A stretch of DNA of 57,961 nucleotides, from contig CAJAFV010000020.1 of the NCBI GenBank assembly GCA_903939115.1, positions 1 to 57,961 of the forward strand, written 5' to 3'. The translations under genes were made by a program, and so were the position numbers. Below are positions 9,701 through 17,472 of this stretch, in pieces; positions within the stretch are counted from its first letter, which is position 1, and every line of letters begins with the position of its first letter. This DNA is from an uncultured Geobacteraceae bacterium (GTDB taxonomy: Bacteria; Desulfobacterota; Desulfuromonadia; Geobacterales; Pseudopelobacteraceae). A model generated the notes under the pieces. That model saw only the letters and a list, made by a program, of their open reading frames with translations. It was not told where the DNA came from and ran no database searches.

Positions 9701-10036
9701 GTGACTTCAAAAACAATAGAAAAACTACTTCCGTTGTCACGTGACATCGGAAGCTCAACTGTCACCGTCAACAACTCTGACGATTTCGTATTTGATAAAG
9801 TGTTTTTCGATATTGATGCCCTTACCGTCCTACAGTCCTTATTTAATCCATCTGAATCAGTAGACTCAAAATCAGCACGTGTAAAATTTATGATAACAAT
9901 ACAGGACGAAACTGACCTTCAGGGCCTTGGGTATAGCAAAGAACAGATTAATAAGTTTAAACCGCAAGAAGCCGCAGACATACTTTCAGCATGTACAGAG
10001 GCAAAACCAACTAATGACTTTGATATCGGCAGGTAA
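9701..10036 (+). CDS. Hypothetical protein
   Basis: I do not recognise this 111-residue soluble protein. It starts with GTG behind an agaggg site. It is acidic in the middle (SDDFVFDKVFFDIDALTVL), and its C-terminal part (GLGYSKEQINKFKPQEAADIL) looks like a small helical motif of the UBA or DUF2019 kind, but this is only an impression. The next gene probably starts inside its last 23 nt, so the two may be translationally coupled. The AT-rich composition is shared with the genes that follow and suggests an accessory block. Confidence 0.5.
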   Translation: MTSKTIEKLLPLSRDIGSSTVTVNNSDDFVFDKVFFDIDALTVLQSLFNPSESVDSKSARVKFMITIQDETDLQGLGYSKEQINKFKPQEAADILSACTEAKPTNDFDIGR

Positions 10037-10709
10037 AAAAATATTCCGCATACTTATCATCGTAGGTATTACATCTCCTCTAAATGCCAAGGAAAACTTC
10101 AAATACATTGATCAGAATGGAATTGAGTACTGGCTTGATGATGCTAGCAAAATTCCACCTCATATTCCGATACAGCACAAATATGAAGATAAAAACGGAA
10201 TAATATTTTGGGTTACAGATGAAAGTAAAATTCCTTCTGTGTATAAGAATAGTACTTCACAACTCAAAAAAAATACTGATAGAATAAAACATGATCCCAT
10301 TAAATCTCCTGCAGAAAAAAAACAATATTCCACCAAAATCAGCATAGTTGATAATGTTATCATAGTTCCTGTTGTATTTAGAAATAAGGGGAGTAAGGTC
10401 AAAGCCAGAATGATACTTGATACCGGCGCATCGGTAACGACAATCTATTCACCATTAGCATCTAAATTGAACCTCAGCAAAAACAGGCTGTCAAGGAGCA
10501 GGAGCGTCAACGCAAATGGAATATCATCAGACTCTGTTTTAACAAAAGTAGATCATATCGAGGTGGACGATAAAATTCTCGCTAATACAGAAATTGTTGT
10601 AATTCCCTCCCTCAATAATATCGGTGCAGATGGATTGTTGGGTAATTCATTTTTAAGGTTCTTTAATTTCACGATTGATTATGAAAAACAGCTTTTAAGA
10701 TGGAATTAG
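10014..10709 (+). CDS. Exported retropepsin-like aspartic protease with two DUF4124-like repeats
   Basis: A 231-residue protein. The chosen ATG begins a signal peptide (KKIFRILIIVGITSPLNA); in-frame ATG 9927 would add 29 basic residues before it. After the signal are two DUF4124-like units, FKYIDQNGIEYWLDDASKIP and YEDKNGIIFWVTDESKIP. From about residue 110 the retropepsin-like domain appears, with the catalytic motif MILDTGASVTTIY and the late GLLGNSFLRFFNFTIDY segment. One such domain per chain suggests an active dimer. Substrates are unknown. The same domain pairing occurs in other proteobacterial periplasmic proteins. The start overlaps the upstream gene and has a weak ribosome site, so the start is less sure than the family. 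Confidence 0.75.
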   Translation: MTLISAGKKIFRILIIVGITSPLNAKENFKYIDQNGIEYWLDDASKIPPHIPIQHKYEDKNGIIFWVTDESKIPSVYKNSTSQLKKNTDRIKHDPIKSPAEKKQYSTKISIVDNVIIVPVVFRNKGSKVKARMILDTGASVTTIYSPLASKLNLSKNRLSRSRSVNANGISSDSVLTKVDHIEVDDKILANTEIVVIPSLNNIGADGLLGNSFLRFFNFTIDYEKQLLRWN

Positions 10710-10794
10710 TATATTTCCTTCTGTAGAGCGGAACGTATTGATTATTTAATATTTATCGCTATTTTAAATGTAAATTTCCACATTGGATTAGTTT

Positions 10795-11367
10795 TTGACC
10801 TCTAAATTATTAAAAATTTCTGGTTGGCTTGCAATGTTGAGTGCTTTTTTCACGTTGCCGCTTGTATACCTGTCTTATACGTTGGATAGCAGGGGTGATA
10901 TAATTACAACGGTGATCCAGTCAGTCATTGCACTATTTGGAGCGATACTCTTTACTCTGATTGTTTTGTGCCTGAAAAAGTTTATCAACTCTTTTTTCAA
11001 ATTCTACACGATTGATCGTTATTTAGACCTTATGATTGCCGCAAATATTATAATTGCAGTTCTCACTTTAATTGCTCTTTACGTTACGCAATTGAAGGAA
11101 TCTACCGAATATGTTGTGTTAGCGATAATCGTTGCACAGGGAATTGTGCAGATTCAATTTGGTTACAAACTTTTAAAACTGCCAAATGATCTTGGTGGTA
11201 TGCTGAAACCTTTTTGTTATGCAACTATTGCAACCGGATTATTAATGGCTTCAGTATTACTGATACCACTTGGAATTGTTGTAAGTGCGGTCTCAGACCT
11301 TATGCTTGGCACGATATTTTTAAACATGGGAACATTGGTAAGGAATTATGAAGTGAAGCGGATATAA
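10795..11367 (+). CDS. Multi-pass membrane protein, function unknown
   Basis: A 190-residue protein with a TTG start and five or six hydrophobic segments: WLAMLSAFFTLPLVYLSY, VIALFGAILFTLIVLCL, LMIAANIIIAVLTLIALYV, YVVLAIIVAQGIVQI, PFCYATIATGLLMASVLLI and the next segment. No family was recognised. The ribosome site is weak, which makes the exact start uncertain. It sits between the retropepsin-like gene and the CcbP-like gene in the AT-rich block. The next start lies 86 nt downstream. Confidence 0.6.
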   Translation: MTSKLLKISGWLAMLSAFFTLPLVYLSYTLDSRGDIITTVIQSVIALFGAILFTLIVLCLKKFINSFFKFYTIDRYLDLMIAANIIIAVLTLIALYVTQLKESTEYVVLAIIVAQGIVQIQFGYKLLKLPNDLGGMLKPFCYATIATGLLMASVLLIPLGIVVSAVSDLMLGTIFLNMGTLVRNYEVKRI

Positions 11368-11453
11368 CGTCTATGGATATAGATTCATCTAAAAAAAGAC
11401 CTGATTTGGCAGTAATGTATCTAAAAAAACTATCAACGAATGGGAGTGAAAAA

Positions 11454-11870
11454 ATGAATGAAAACGAATCCCAAGAAATCAGAATCGAAGAGATACTTGG
11501 AGAAGGCAATCTTAATGTATCATATGAGTCATTAGAATTGTACCGTTCCTATCTCCAGAAAAATCTCTCTTTTCCTTGCGATTTAACCGGTAGAGAAGAT
11601 TTCCTTTGGGAAGAGTTGTATGTATTTGGACCGGGCGATAAGAATGAATATGCTGAACTGAAGAAGACCAAACCCTCATACACTGACACGTATACTTTCA
11701 TGTCATTTGATGATCAGGTAGACGATAAGGATGGATTGATGATTAAGGTAAAGCGGTTATCAGATCATATTCAGTTTGTTCTGCCGCTTGCTGATTTGAA
11801 GGTAATTGACAATACCTCACGTAACCATCAATTGGTTCACGACTACGCTGTTTGGTTTGTAAACTATTAA
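11454..11870 (+). CDS. CcbP-like calcium-binding protein
   Basis: The C-terminal 100 residues resemble CcbP of heterocyst-forming cyanobacteria, a small acidic protein that binds and releases Ca2+: FPCDLTGREDFLWEELYVFG, then EYAELKKTKPSYTDTY, a run of acidic residues (FDDQVDDKDG), LMIKVKRLSD and FVLPLADLKVIDNTSRNHQL ending in DYAVWFVNY. The match is from memory of the family. ATG 11454 has a gggag site at suitable spacing; in-frame ATG 11373 would add 27 residues. A clean terminator follows at 11962, so this ends its transcript. A calcium-buffering role here is inference. Confidence 0.75.
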   Translation: MNENESQEIRIEEILGEGNLNVSYESLELYRSYLQKNLSFPCDLTGREDFLWEELYVFGPGDKNEYAELKKTKPSYTDTYTFMSFDDQVDDKDGLMIKVKRLSDHIQFVLPLADLKVIDNTSRNHQLVHDYAVWFVNY

Positions 11871-11960
11871 TATCCAGGGTCAGGAATGTCAGTGGCAGAT
11901 CCGATATAGGCACCTGCTGTTAAACCGACTGCTAAAGCGGAAAATAACCTATGCAAATAG

Positions 11961-11998
11961 TAATAAAGCCCACCAAATCAGACCGATGGGCTTTATTA
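11961..11998 (+). terminator. Rho-independent terminator, probably bidirectional
   Basis: Perfect arms aataaagccca (11962-11972) and tgggctttatt (11987-11997) enclose a 14-nt loop, with A/T runs on both flanks. It serves the CcbP-like gene and perhaps the convergent PilZ gene. Confidence 0.85.
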
Positions 11999-12063
11999 AT
12001 TCTCTCGCAATGGGAGCCTTCCAGCCTTTTCTCCCATTGTGCATCCTGACGGTACGACATAAG

Positions 12064-12336
12064 TTAATGAGTTATTCCTTGGAAATTGATGCCGATGTTA
12101 AAGCAATTCTGGCTGATTACCTTACAAGTGTATTTTGTGTAATACAAATCGGGTTTGTCACCTAACATTAGATCACACTGGTCACCAACGTGCAATTCGT
12201 TTAATACATCACCATCAACGCTTATTAATGCTCCTCCAAGGGAGATGTTCACTAACTTCGCATGATAATTGTTGCTTGCACAATTGAGAATACAGGATGA
12301 ATAACAGTCCACTCTCAAATTTTGTCGGCTACCCAT
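12064..12336 (-). CDS. PilZ-domain protein
   Basis: A 90-residue single-domain protein. PilZ domains bind cyclic di-GMP through an RxxxR loop and a later (D/N)xSxxG motif; here these are RQNLR near the start and LVNISLGGALI in the middle. ATG 12336 has AGGTGA 6 nt upstream; a start at 12387 would add 17 residues without a good site. No partner domain is fused, so it probably acts as a small adaptor. A second PilZ protein is at 40608-40991. Confidence 0.82.
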   Translation of the reverse strand: MGSRQNLRVDCYSSCILNCASNNYHAKLVNISLGGALISVDGDVLNELHVGDQCDLMLGDKPDLYYTKYTCKVISQNCFNIGINFQGITH

Positions 12337-12414
12337 AGAATTCACCTCATTTCCTGTTAACCACACACAGTGAATGAATCCGTTCAATGAGATACGATCA
12401 GAACCTCTACAATA

Positions 12415-12446
12415 AAAAACCCCACCGATTGTCTGGTGAGGTTTTC
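12415..12446 (-). terminator. Terminator downstream of the small lipoprotein gene
   Basis: Read on the minus strand, aaaacctcacc and ggtggggtttt form an 11-bp stem with one mismatch and an 8-nt loop, ending in ttttttatt. It would stop transcripts from the gene at 12682-12900 before the PilZ gene. Confidence 0.7.
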
Positions 12447-12681
12447 ATCTGAAATTCAGACTTTTTCAATTCTATATCCAATTCAAGTTACAATCGGTTT
12501 CATTTTTTTCTTGTTGCGGAACTACTCAGGTGGAATGTCATTCTGCATCGGAGTAAACCTCCTTCTGCTGATCTATGAATCTCCGTTCTGGTTCAAATAT
12601 ATCATTGATAAACTAAAAAAACAGTCTGTTATTAATATTTTTAGGAGAGTATGCTTCAAAAGTTGAGTCCTTCTCCCTGAA

Positions 12682-12900
12682 TTATTGCATTTGCTTTGTT
12701 GTGTCCCACCTGTATTTTTCGTAATCGTCATATGTCATGTTCGCCCTATCCAAACATTGCTGTATCTGAGTCTGGTTGGGATTGTCATAGCATTTTCTAC
12801 GCTGTTCATCCTGAAAACCGGTATACCAAGCTCTGTATGTGCATCCCTGTACTATTGCACAGTAGAATAATACTGCCGATATAGCAATGAGCCGATTCAT
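12682..12900 (-). CDS. Small lipoprotein, function unknown
   Basis: A 72-residue protein. ATG 12900 has GGAG 7 nt upstream and starts a lipoprotein signal peptide (MNRLIAISAVLFYC) with the lipobox IVQGC. The mature part is short, charged and tyrosine-rich (QDEQRRKCYDNPNQTQIQQC, then MTYDDYEKYRWD), with two further cysteines. An upstream in-frame ATG at 12921 reads MCSSGV and belongs to a duplicated SRAP gene leader (see repeat at 12911), so this gene seems to use a borrowed promoter. Confidence 0.65.
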   Translation of the reverse strand: MNRLIAISAVLFYCAIVQGCTYRAWYTGFQDEQRRKCYDNPNQTQIQQCLDRANMTYDDYEKYRWDTTKQMQ

Positions 12901-12910
12901 TCTAACTCCA

Positions 12911-13010
12911 CTGCTGCACATGGTATTTTCCTTCGGTGAACAAAATTATTTTCGTTTATACAAGTTTTATACACCAGTAAAGAGTCATTTGACCATACAT
13001 GAATGGTCAA
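12911..13010 (-). repeat. Duplicated leader of the SRAP gene, copy A
   Basis: Read on the minus strand, this segment matches the promoter, leader, ribosome site and first codons of the SRAP gene at 35448-35530. Shared pieces are CATTCATGTATGGTCAAATG, GGTGTATA, AAAATAATT, AAGGAA and CCATGTGCAGCAG, in the same order with slightly different spacing. Confidence 0.75.
12989..13010. promoter_or_regulatory. Inverted repeat, possible operator
   Basis: Perfect 8-bp arms TTGACCAT (12989-12996) and ATGGTCAA (13003-13010) are separated by 6 bp. The second copy at 35512-35530 keeps one arm and the spacer but has lost most of the other arm. The spacing suits a dimeric regulator; which one is unknown. Confidence 0.45.
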
Positions 13011-13168
13011 GAGCTGCTTGGTATATCAATTTTCTGTAATAAAACAAGCTTCCATCTCCTTGAAGCGCCAAACATAGAAGTTGAGCTGCTTGCGCTTGTA
13101 TTACGATTCGTATATAAAAGGACAGTTTTGACCGTGGCTTAATCCGAATATCTGATCCAGGAATGTGC

Positions 13169-15490
13169 ATGTCCATCAGAGTCAAGCTTTCCGATAACAA
13201 CTCCATTTCAATTCCACCCGAAATCCTGAAAAAACTGGAGCTCGTGCCGGGCGATTCTCTCTCTTTGGAAGAGGTAAATGGCGAACTCGTCATGCGCCAA
13301 ATTCGGGTTGTGGTTGAATCGCCAAAAAAGACGGATGTTCTTGTCGGAAAGAACCTGAATGAAGCTATTGCCCGTAAGAACCTTAGTATCGGCATCCAGT
13401 TTATAAAAGGCATCGGACCAAAATTGGCGGCTCTGCTCGAAAAAAAGGATATCCGCACTGTTGAGGATGCTCTCTATCTGTTGCCGCTTCGCTATGAAGA
13501 CCGGCGCCAACTGTTCAAGATATCTTCTCTCCGACCCGGTCAAAGTGCAGTTTTTTCCGGAACGGTACAGACAGCCGAAGCGTCCAGGACCAAGAGCGGC
13601 AGGAGTGTCTTTGAGGTGCTGGTTCAAGACGACAGCGGCACAATTGTCTGCAAGTGGTTCAGCGCCAATGCACTCTGGATGAAACGCACCTGGAAGATTG
13701 GTCGAATCGGCGTTTTCACCGGCGAGGTGAGCCAGTTCGGTTACCAGCGTGAAGTGCATCACCCCGACGTTGAGTGGCTGCCGGAAGGGAAGGATCTTGC
13801 GACTCTGCTGGCGGAAGATCCGGCCAATTTCGGGCGTATCGTACCGGTCTATCCGCTTACGGAAGGGATTCATCAGAAAACGATGCGCCGGGTTATGAGA
13901 GATGTCCTGGCAGGATTTCTGACTAATATCGACAGCGTTGTGCCGCACGAACTCTGCCCCGCCGAATTTCCTTCTCTCCGCGAGGCGCTTGGTCAGGTTC
14001 ATTCTCCGCCACCTGAAGCCGATCTTGTCGATCTGAATATCGGTGCAACTCCTGCACATCAAGCGTTGGCGTTTGATGAATTTTTCTTCTGGGAGTTAGG
14101 GCTCGCTCTTAAAAAGCGTGGGGTTCTAAAGGAAGAGGGAATCGCCTTTCAGGTAACCCACCGCTATACCAAAGAGCTGGTACGCCTGCTCCCGTTTGAA
14201 CTGACTGCAGCGCAGCGGCGGGTGCTTGCAGAAATAAAAACCGATATGATGGCTCCGCATCCAATGCATCGCCTGGTCCAGGGTGATGTCGGCAGCGGCA
14301 AGACCCTTGTGGCTCTGATGGCAGCATTGATCGCTGTTGAAAATGATTTTCAGGTGGCCATTATGGCTCCTACCGAAATTCTAGCAGAACAGCACTGGCA
14401 CACTATTCATCGCTGGTGTACACAGATGGGAATTGAAGTAATTCTGATAACGGGGGGACTCAAGGGAAAGGCAAAGAAAGACGCTCTCGAGCGGGTTGCC
14501 GGCGGCCTGGCCCGAATTGTAATTGGCACTCACGCAGTTATTCAGGATAAAGTGGAATTTGCACATCTCGGTCTCGGAATTATTGATGAACAGCACCGCT
14601 TCGGAGTGCTGCAGCGGGGTATCCTGAAAAAGAAAGGCACTAATCCTGATATTCTTGTTATGACCGCCACTCCGATTCCTCGCACTCTCGCAATGACGCT
14701 TTTTGGTGATCTTGACCTGTCGGTTATTGACGAAATGCCCCCCGGCAGAATCCCGATTGAGACCAGGGTTTTCTTTGAATCACGTCGAGGCCAACTTTAT
14801 GTTATGATGCGCGATCAAGTCCGACTGGGGCGGCAGGTCTTTGTTATCTACCCGCTTGTGGAAGAGTCTGAGAAAACGGACTTGAAGGCGGCGACCATAA
14901 TGGCAGAACATCTTCAAGCGGACATTTTTCCCGATTTGCGCATAGGGTTGCTGCATGGCAGATTGAGTCCGGTGGAAAAGGAAACGGTTATGGCCGCCTT
15001 TATTGCACAGGAATTCGATATTCTTGTTGCAACTACCGTTATTGAGGTGGGCATAGATGTACCGAATGCAACTATGATGGTAATTGAGCATGCCGAGCGT
15101 TTTGGACTTTCTCAATTACATCAGTTGCGGGGCAGGGTAGGGCGCGGGAGAGAGAAGTCATACTGTATCCTGATGTCATCCGGTAAAATGTCTGAAGATG
15201 GTGAAAAACGTCTGCGGGTTATGGAGTCTACCGGTGATGGTTTCCGTATTGCTGAAGCCGACCTGGAAATCAGGGGTGCAGGTGATTTCCTAGGTACCCG
15301 TCAGGCGGGTATGCCTGATTTTCGAGTTGCCAGTATACTGCGCGATGGCTCACTGTTGGAAAGAGCCCGCCTGGCAGCCTTTGAACTGCTTGAACATGAT
15401 CCGGATCTGGCTTGTCCGGCGAATGCGCCGCTCTATGATGAACTGCTCCGGCGCTGGGGTACCCGGTTGGAGCTTGCGACAATAGGATGA
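13169..15490 (+). CDS. recG: ATP-dependent DNA helicase RecG with N-terminal AbrB-like extension
   Basis: RecG reverses stalled replication forks and processes branched DNA. The helicase motifs are clear: Walker A GDVGSGKT (residue about 373), DEQHRFG in the DEAD-box position, TATPIPRTLAMT, LLHGRLSP and QLRGRVGRG. The wedge domain begins near KGIGPKLAALLEKKDI (about residue 82). Residues 1-45 (MSIRVKLSDNNSISIPPEI and what follows to ELVMRQI) look like a SpoVT/AbrB swapped-hairpin domain, which E. coli and Bacillus RecG lack; at 773 residues it is about 80-90 longer than those. ATG 13169 has agga at 6 nt; ATG 13163 is too close to that site. It starts a tight four-gene run (7 nt to ribF). Confidence 0.95.
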   Translation: MSIRVKLSDNNSISIPPEILKKLELVPGDSLSLEEVNGELVMRQIRVVVESPKKTDVLVGKNLNEAIARKNLSIGIQFIKGIGPKLAALLEKKDIRTVEDALYLLPLRYEDRRQLFKISSLRPGQSAVFSGTVQTAEASRTKSGRSVFEVLVQDDSGTIVCKWFSANALWMKRTWKIGRIGVFTGEVSQFGYQREVHHPDVEWLPEGKDLATLLAEDPANFGRIVPVYPLTEGIHQKTMRRVMRDVLAGFLTNIDSVVPHELCPAEFPSLREALGQVHSPPPEADLVDLNIGATPAHQALAFDEFFFWELGLALKKRGVLKEEGIAFQVTHRYTKELVRLLPFELTAAQRRVLAEIKTDMMAPHPMHRLVQGDVGSGKTLVALMAALIAVENDFQVAIMAPTEILAEQHWHTIHRWCTQMGIEVILITGGLKGKAKKDALERVAGGLARIVIGTHAVIQDKVEFAHLGLGIIDEQHRFGVLQRGILKKKGTNPDILVMTATPIPRTLAMTLFGDLDLSVIDEMPPGRIPIETRVFFESRRGQLYVMMRDQVRLGRQVFVIYPLVEESEKTDLKAATIMAEHLQADIFPDLRIGLLHGRLSPVEKETVMAAFIAQEFDILVATTVIEVGIDVPNATMMVIEHAERFGLSQLHQLRGRVGRGREKSYCILMSSGKMSEDGEKRLRVMESTGDGFRIAEADLEIRGAGDFLGTRQAGMPDFRVASILRDGSLLERARLAAFELLEHDPDLACPANAPLYDELLRRWGTRLELATIG

Positions 15491-15497
15491 ACATATA

Positions 15498-16472
15498 ATG
15501 CATATTGTATCAGGCACAAAGATCTATGAAAAAAAACTTGACGCTTCTATTGTCACCATTGGCAATTTTGATGGCGTACATCGTGGCCATGCAGAAATTT
15601 TTGCTCACTTAAAACAGACGAGTATCACTCGTGGCATTCCTTCAGTTGTTGTTACTTTTGAGCCGCACCCGTTAAAAATACTGGCTCCAGAATCCGCACC
15701 ATCTATGATTACAACTTTTGAACAAAAGGTTGCTCTGATCGATGACTCCGGTATCGACAATCTGGTCGTTGTTCCTTTTACCAAAGAGTTCTCCCGGTTG
15801 TCGGCGAGCGATTTTGTACTCACTATTCTCTGCGCTCCACTCGGTATGAAGCATATTATTATCGGGCATGATTATGCTTTCGGCAGGGGGCGCGAAGGTA
15901 ATTTCAGCACACTGGAACGATTGGGAGCGCTGAACGGATTCACTCTTGAAGATCTCCCTCCAATTGGAGAGGATGGAGTTGTCTTCAGCAGCAGTCTGGT
16001 GAGATCAGCCGTTTCAAGCGGGGATATGGCGGCAGCAGCTCGAATTCTTGGGCGCTATTACCAGATTTCCGGGACAGTTGTGCATGGTCGTGAAATTGGA
16101 AAATCTCTCGGGTTCCCTACGGCAAATATACACACTGGCAACGAACTGCTCCCCGCAGATGGGGTGTACGCGGTGAAAGTTGAAGTTGACGGACAGTCTG
16201 TTAACGGTGCCTGCAATATCGGCTGCAACCCTACTTTCAGTGGCAATAAACGAACTATAGAAGTATTCCTGCTTGATTTCTCGAGTCAGATTTATGAGCA
16301 GCCGATTGAGGTCTCCTTTGTGGGGAGACTGCGCGCCGTCCGTAAATTTCCGGATGGCAGCGCATTGAAGGCTCAAATAGATCATGATGTTATTGCTGCC
16401 CGCCGTATACTGGAACATTTGGATATAAAATATCAGAATATTAACGCAAGGCGGGATTGTCGTGAGAAATAA
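15498..16472 (+). CDS. ribF: Bifunctional riboflavin kinase/FAD synthetase
   Basis: It phosphorylates riboflavin to FMN and adenylylates FMN to FAD in the cytoplasm. The 324-residue length is usual. The N-terminal nucleotidyltransferase half shows VTIGNFDGVHRGH and IIGHDYAFGRGREGN. The C-terminal kinase half shows GREIGKSLGFPTANI, DGVYAV and NIGCNPTF. It lies 7 nt after recG, and its last 11 nt overlap the GTG start of the next gene, so it is in the same operon. Confidence 0.96.
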   Translation: MHIVSGTKIYEKKLDASIVTIGNFDGVHRGHAEIFAHLKQTSITRGIPSVVVTFEPHPLKILAPESAPSMITTFEQKVALIDDSGIDNLVVVPFTKEFSRLSASDFVLTILCAPLGMKHIIIGHDYAFGRGREGNFSTLERLGALNGFTLEDLPPIGEDGVVFSSSLVRSAVSSGDMAAAARILGRYYQISGTVVHGREIGKSLGFPTANIHTGNELLPADGVYAVKVEVDGQSVNGACNIGCNPTFSGNKRTIEVFLLDFSSQIYEQPIEVSFVGRLRAVRKFPDGSALKAQIDHDVIAARRILEHLDIKYQNINARRDCREK

Positions 16473-17472
16473 AATTGATCTTAAATTCTGGTCTGGATTC
16501 GTTATCAGTGGTTTTTTTATGGTGCTGCTGTTCAGGAAAATTGACTTTTACCAACTCTGGACAGCGCTTCTCAGGGTTGATTATCGCTATATTGTTCTGG
16601 CGGTTGTCTGTACATTTATCGGGTATTTTTTACGGGCAGTCCGTTGGCACTACCTCCTTATTCCCGAAAAAAGAATACCGCTCTCCTCATTGTACCCGGC
16701 TACAATTATCGGGTACATGGCCAATAATCTCCTTCCCGCCCGTCTTGGAGAATTTGTCCGGGCGTATGTACTGGCTCAACGGGAAGGGCTGCAAACGCCG
16801 ACCGTGTTTGCTTCACTGGTGATTGACCGGTTGTTCGACGGCTTTACCGTTATGCTGATATTACTGTTTACGTTATTCACCCTGAAGCTGCCGCAGGGTA
16901 TGACAGATGCTGAAACTGCGTTAAAAACCGGCGGGGTTGTGACTTTTGTTCTGTATGCCGGTATAATCATTTTTCTGGTTCTGTTAAAACGCCAGACCGT
17001 GAGGACTCTGCGCTGGACCGGGGTTTTACTGAAACCATTGCCGCAAAAGGTGTCAGACCGGGTTATTCGGTTGCTCGGCTCTTTTATCAGCGGCATCAGG
17101 CTCTCTTCAAAAGGAGGACATGTCAGCGCAGTGTTGGTGTCATCCTTATCAATCTGGGTATTCTGCATTATTCCGGTTTACTCTGTTCTACTCGGTTTTG
17201 ATATTAAACTTCCTATTGCAGCTTCTATGTTTATACTGGTGCTGCTTGTTTTTGCCGTGATGGTACCTGCTTCGCCAGGATATATCGGTACGTACCATTA
17301 TGCCTGTTTCAAAGGGCTTTCAGCCTTCGGTATCCCCGAGTCAACGGCAGTCACCGTCGCACTGGTTATTCATGCGACCGGTTTTTTCCCGGTTATTATT
17401 GCCGGTCTGTATTATGTCTGGAAAAACAAGTTGTCTTTCAACGAACTCCAAGGGACGGAAAAAAACAGATGA
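16462..17472 (+). CDS. Flippase-like domain (UPF0104/LPG synthase TM region) membrane protein
   Basis: A 336-residue integral membrane protein with about eight hydrophobic segments. Family signs are FLRAVRWHYLL, YMANNLLPARLGEFVRAYVL, SLVIDRLFDGFTV and MVPASPGYIGTYHYACFKGL, as in the transmembrane half of lysylphosphatidylglycerol synthases and related glycan/lipid flippases. No synthase domain follows, so lipid or glycan translocation is likely but unproven. The GTG start overlaps ribF by 11 nt, and the stop overlaps the next ATG by 4 nt. Confidence 0.85.
   Translation: MRNKIDLKFWSGFVISGFFMVLLFRKIDFYQLWTALLRVDYRYIVLAVVCTFIGYFLRAVRWHYLLIPEKRIPLSSLYPATIIGYMANNLLPARLGEFVRAYVLAQREGLQTPTVFASLVIDRLFDGFTVMLILLFTLFTLKLPQGMTDAETALKTGGVVTFVLYAGIIIFLVLLKRQTVRTLRWTGVLLKPLPQKVSDRVIRLLGSFISGIRLSSKGGHVSAVLVSSLSIWVFCIIPVYSVLLGFDIKLPIAASMFILVLLVFAVMVPASPGYIGTYHYACFKGLSAFGIPESTAVTVALVIHATGFFPVIIAGLYYVWKNKLSFNELQGTEKNR

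Noticed and set aside
12436..12666. Plus-strand frame of 76 codons with hydrophobic stretches
   Set aside because: Its GTG start lies within a terminator hairpin and has no ribosome site. A real small membrane protein cannot be fully excluded.
13208..14062. Minus-strand frame of 284 codons
   Set aside because: It is antisense to recG, whose helicase motifs cover the whole stretch.
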